From assembly GCA_947449255.1 (NCBI GenBank), contig CANFQX010000008.1, positions 1 through 64,000 of the forward strand: 64,000 nucleotides of DNA, in the 5' to 3' direction. The notes beneath the pieces were generated by a model. The model saw nothing but the letters and a program-made list of their open reading frames with translations, searched no databases and was not told where the DNA came from. Source of the DNA: Pseudobdellovibrionaceae bacterium. Its GTDB lineage: Bacteria > Bdellovibrionota > Bdellovibrionia > Bdellovibrionales > Bdellovibrionaceae. Made by a program: the position numbers and the translations under genes. Shown here piece after piece: positions 61,792 through 64,000 of the stretch (positions are counted from its first letter, which is position 1; each line of letters opens with the position of its first letter).

Positions 61792-64000
61792 ATGAAAAAA
61801 TTGTATCTGATTGACGTCAGCTCGATGTTCTTTCGCGCTTTTTATGCTGTTCGTCCATTAACATCACCTGCGGGACTTCCTGTTAACGCAATTTATGGTT
61901 TTCTCAGTATGATCATCAAATTGCTCAAGGATGAAAAACCCGAATATTTAGTCTTTTGCTATGACCGCAAAGAACCCTCTTTTCGAAAAGAAATGTATGC
62001 TGAGTATAAAGCTCATCGCACAGAGATGCCTGAAGACCTGGTCAAACAGATGCCACATATTAAAAATATAGCACCCGTTTTTGGAATTCCATCCCTAGAG
62101 GTCCCAAGTTTTGAGGCCGATGACATTATAGGCACAATGACTAAATTGGGCCGAAAAAACGATATGGAAGTCATCATAGTCAGCGGTGATAAAGATTTTG
62201 CACAGCTCATTGAGCCTCATGTCATCCTTTACGACACCATGAAGGACCATCGTTATAATTCAGAAGAAGTTTTTAAAAAGTGGGGTGTAAGACCCGATCA
62301 ATTTATTGATTTTTTAGCCATCGTCGGCGACACCTCGGATAATATTCCTGGAGTCAGGGGTATTGGCGAAAAAGGGGCTATTAAATTGTTGGAGCAATTT
62401 AAGCATATTGAAGAAATTTATGAAAATATCGACAAAATTGAAAGCAAAAGTATTAAGGAAAAACTAGTTACATCAAAGGAAATGGCATTTTTATCCAAAA
62501 AACTTGTCACAATATCCCTTGATGTCCCACTTGATACAAATATGGAAGCTTATCGACTTCAAGAATGGAAAAAAGACGATCTGCTCGCACTCTTAAGAGA
62601 GCTCAATTTCAAAACATTTGAAAAAAATCTTTTTGGTGGCGACGCCAATTTAAATCCTGCATCTAATTCAATTGGAACTGATAAAATTATTGCCTCATCA
62701 GGTGCAATTTTACCCGCGATCTCAGAGCCATCAAAAACCGCAGCTTTGAAAATTGCGGATGACCCATTAACAGATAAAAGTGATGACCTCCTATCTGAAG
62801 ATTTAATTCAAACTTATATTGAAAAATCCATGTCCACCAGGGAACTTGCGGAGTTCCTTGCTGAGAATCAATCCTTGTGGGGATTCCATGATGAGCGTGG
62901 ATTTTTCATTGCCACAGTAAAAGAGATTATTGCGGTGACCGACTTTGAAAACCTTGGGTTGTTAACAGATACCTTTAAGATTCAATGGCAGGGTTTTGAT
63001 CTGAAGCAGATGTGGCATAAAATAGGTGCCCAGAATCCGATGGGTTTATGGGATTCTATGTTGGCAACCTATGTTTTGAAGGCAGGCGATACATCTGATT
63101 TTTTTAAAACGTATAGCAAAATTATTGGACATGGTCTTACAGAGATGCCGACTCTTTCGCAGCTTTACTGTGCCCATCTTCAGCTGCAACAAAGACTTGA
63201 AATAAAAATTAAAGAAATTCATGTTGAAGGTGTATTTACAGAAATAGAGCTGCCCCTTGCGAGAGTTTTACTAGCAATGGAAAATGCAGGCATCCGAGTT
63301 GATGTCGATCTCCTCAAGGTTGAGAGCTTAGAACTGGCAAAAGAAATTGCCCAAATTGAAAAATCAATTCACGAATTGGCAGGAGAGTCCTTCAATATCG
63401 GCAGTCCAAAACAATTGGGTGTCATTCTATTTGAAAAGCTCAAGCTTCCAGTGGGTAAGAAAACAAAAACAGGTTATTCAACGGATACCGATGTTTTGAG
63501 TGAGCTGGATCATCCCATTGCTAAATTAGCACTGACTTGGCGTGAACTTTCTAAGCTGAAATCAACTTATGTTGATGCATTACCAACAATGGTCAGCCCA
63601 AAAGACGACAGGATCCACACCAGTTTCAACCAAGCTTTGACGACGACGGGGCGTCTATCAAGCACAAATCCGAACCTGCAGAATATTCCAGTTCGGACGG
63701 AGCGTGGGCAGAGAGTTCGAAAGGCGTTTGTTGCCGGTTTTCGAAAAAAGCTTTTGTCTGCTGATTACTCTCAAATCGAATTGAGGATTTTAGCGCACTT
63801 TTCAGAGGATCCAAACCTGATCAAAGCCTTTGCCGATGATTTGGATATTCATGCCGCGACCGCAGCTGAAGTCTTTGGAATTCCATTAAAACAAGTGACT
63901 TCTGAACAGCGGAGAGCCGCTAAGGCAGTGAATTTCGGAATCGCTTATGGCCAAGGGGCCTTTGGATTGGCTGAGAATCTTGGGATTTCGCGGGGAGAAG
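61792..64000 (+). CDS. polA: DNA polymerase I, 3' partial
   Basis: About 736 codons of DNA polymerase I, open at the window end. The 5' nuclease domain is first (LIDVSSMFFRAFYAVR, FEADDIIGTM, VSGDKDFAQLI, VGDTSDNIPGVRGIGEKGA). The 3'-5' exonuclease region follows, but the usual DTET metal site is not visible; LWGFHDERGFFIATVKEI is in its place. Then comes the polymerase domain with SSTNPNLQNIPVRTERGQ (motif near TTTGRLSS), ADYSQIELRILAHFS (motif A), and RRAAKAVNFGIAYGQGAFGL (O helix, motif B). The ATG has AAGG 8 nt upstream. Confidence 0.95.
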   Translation, partial: MKKLYLIDVSSMFFRAFYAVRPLTSPAGLPVNAIYGFLSMIIKLLKDEKPEYLVFCYDRKEPSFRKEMYAEYKAHRTEMPEDLVKQMPHIKNIAPVFGIPSLEVPSFEADDIIGTMTKLGRKNDMEVIIVSGDKDFAQLIEPHVILYDTMKDHRYNSEEVFKKWGVRPDQFIDFLAIVGDTSDNIPGVRGIGEKGAIKLLEQFKHIEEIYENIDKIESKSIKEKLVTSKEMAFLSKKLVTISLDVPLDTNMEAYRLQEWKKDDLLALLRELNFKTFEKNLFGGDANLNPASNSIGTDKIIASSGAILPAISEPSKTAALKIADDPLTDKSDDLLSEDLIQTYIEKSMSTRELAEFLAENQSLWGFHDERGFFIATVKEIIAVTDFENLGLLTDTFKIQWQGFDLKQMWHKIGAQNPMGLWDSMLATYVLKAGDTSDFFKTYSKIIGHGLTEMPTLSQLYCAHLQLQQRLEIKIKEIHVEGVFTEIELPLARVLLAMENAGIRVDVDLLKVESLELAKEIAQIEKSIHELAGESFNIGSPKQLGVILFEKLKLPVGKKTKTGYSTDTDVLSELDHPIAKLALTWRELSKLKSTYVDALPTMVSPKDDRIHTSFNQALTTTGRLSSTNPNLQNIPVRTERGQRVRKAFVAGFRKKLLSADYSQIELRILAHFSEDPNLIKAFADDLDIHAATAAEVFGIPLKQVTSEQRRAAKAVNFGIAYGQGAFGLAENLGISRGE

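Overview
The window looks like chromosomal DNA from a predatory delta-type bacterium of the Bdellovibrionales: AT-rich, Gram-negative and flagellated. This rests on an FHA-GGDEF diguanylate cyclase next to an RpoE-like sigma factor (the Bd0742/Bd0743 arrangement of Bdellovibrio bacteriovorus), a TIGR02147-type regulator, a short Pgi, an Rsm22-family methyltransferase, many secreted or lipoprotein genes with no recognisable family, and FliA-type promoters. The base composition is more AT-rich than B. bacteriovorus, so a low-GC relative is more likely than that species. There is no phage, insertion sequence, CRISPR array or rRNA. One tRNA-Leu is present.

Layout. 1-2.9 kb: accessory surface region with a beta-propeller repeat protein (5' end outside the window), a broken fibronectin-III-like gene, a small lipoprotein and a HEPN-like protein. 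3-11 kb: tRNA-Leu, the glycine cleavage genes gcvT-gcvH and gcvP on the minus strand, with a TrmK-like methyltransferase, a TIGR02147-like regulator, an Rsm22 methyltransferase and a heptosyltransferase-like gene between them. 11-16.7 kb: an AAA/DUF4143 ATPase behind interlocking palindromes, a histone H1-like protein, a DUF4286 protein and the TldD/TldE pair. 16.7-27.6 kb: EpmA, an IHF/HU protein, two glycosyltransferases, MutT, PyrD, glutamate dehydrogenase, a secreted alpha/beta hydrolase, AlkB and heptose-7-phosphate kinase. 27.9-36.7 kb: RlmN, a PfkB kinase, a coiled-coil protein, a phosphoesterase, Pgi, DgcB-like FHA-GGDEF, an ECF sigma factor and its probable anti-sigma. 36.7-45.4 kb: CheY, a TonB/outer-membrane barrel/lipoprotein-peptidase operon, PilZ, PIN-PhoH, a MaoC hydratase, LipB, a secreted protein and a methyltransferase. 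45.5-54.3 kb: a giant Ig-repeat/VWA lipoprotein, Lpd, a 2-oxoacid dehydrogenase E2, LipA, SfsA and a HEPN protein. 54.4-64 kb: a DsbA-like lipoprotein, a secreted protein, a small protein/cupredoxin/CpaF operon, a sensor-like protein, enolase, FtsB, an XRE-like protein and polA (3' end outside the window).

How it fits together. One theme is lipoate: LipB and LipA would build the cofactor for the GcvH protein and the two lipoyl domains of the E2, and Lpd would reoxidise both. A second is lifestyle signalling: DgcB would make c-di-GMP, and a PilZ receptor and a large VWA surface lipoprotein each lie directly behind a near-consensus sigma-28 (FliA) promoter, which suggests expression with flagella in the free-swimming phase. 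The dgcB-like gene appears to be transcribed as a leaderless mRNA, and the ECF sigma gene has a sigma-54-type sequence upstream. All promoter calls are by eye.
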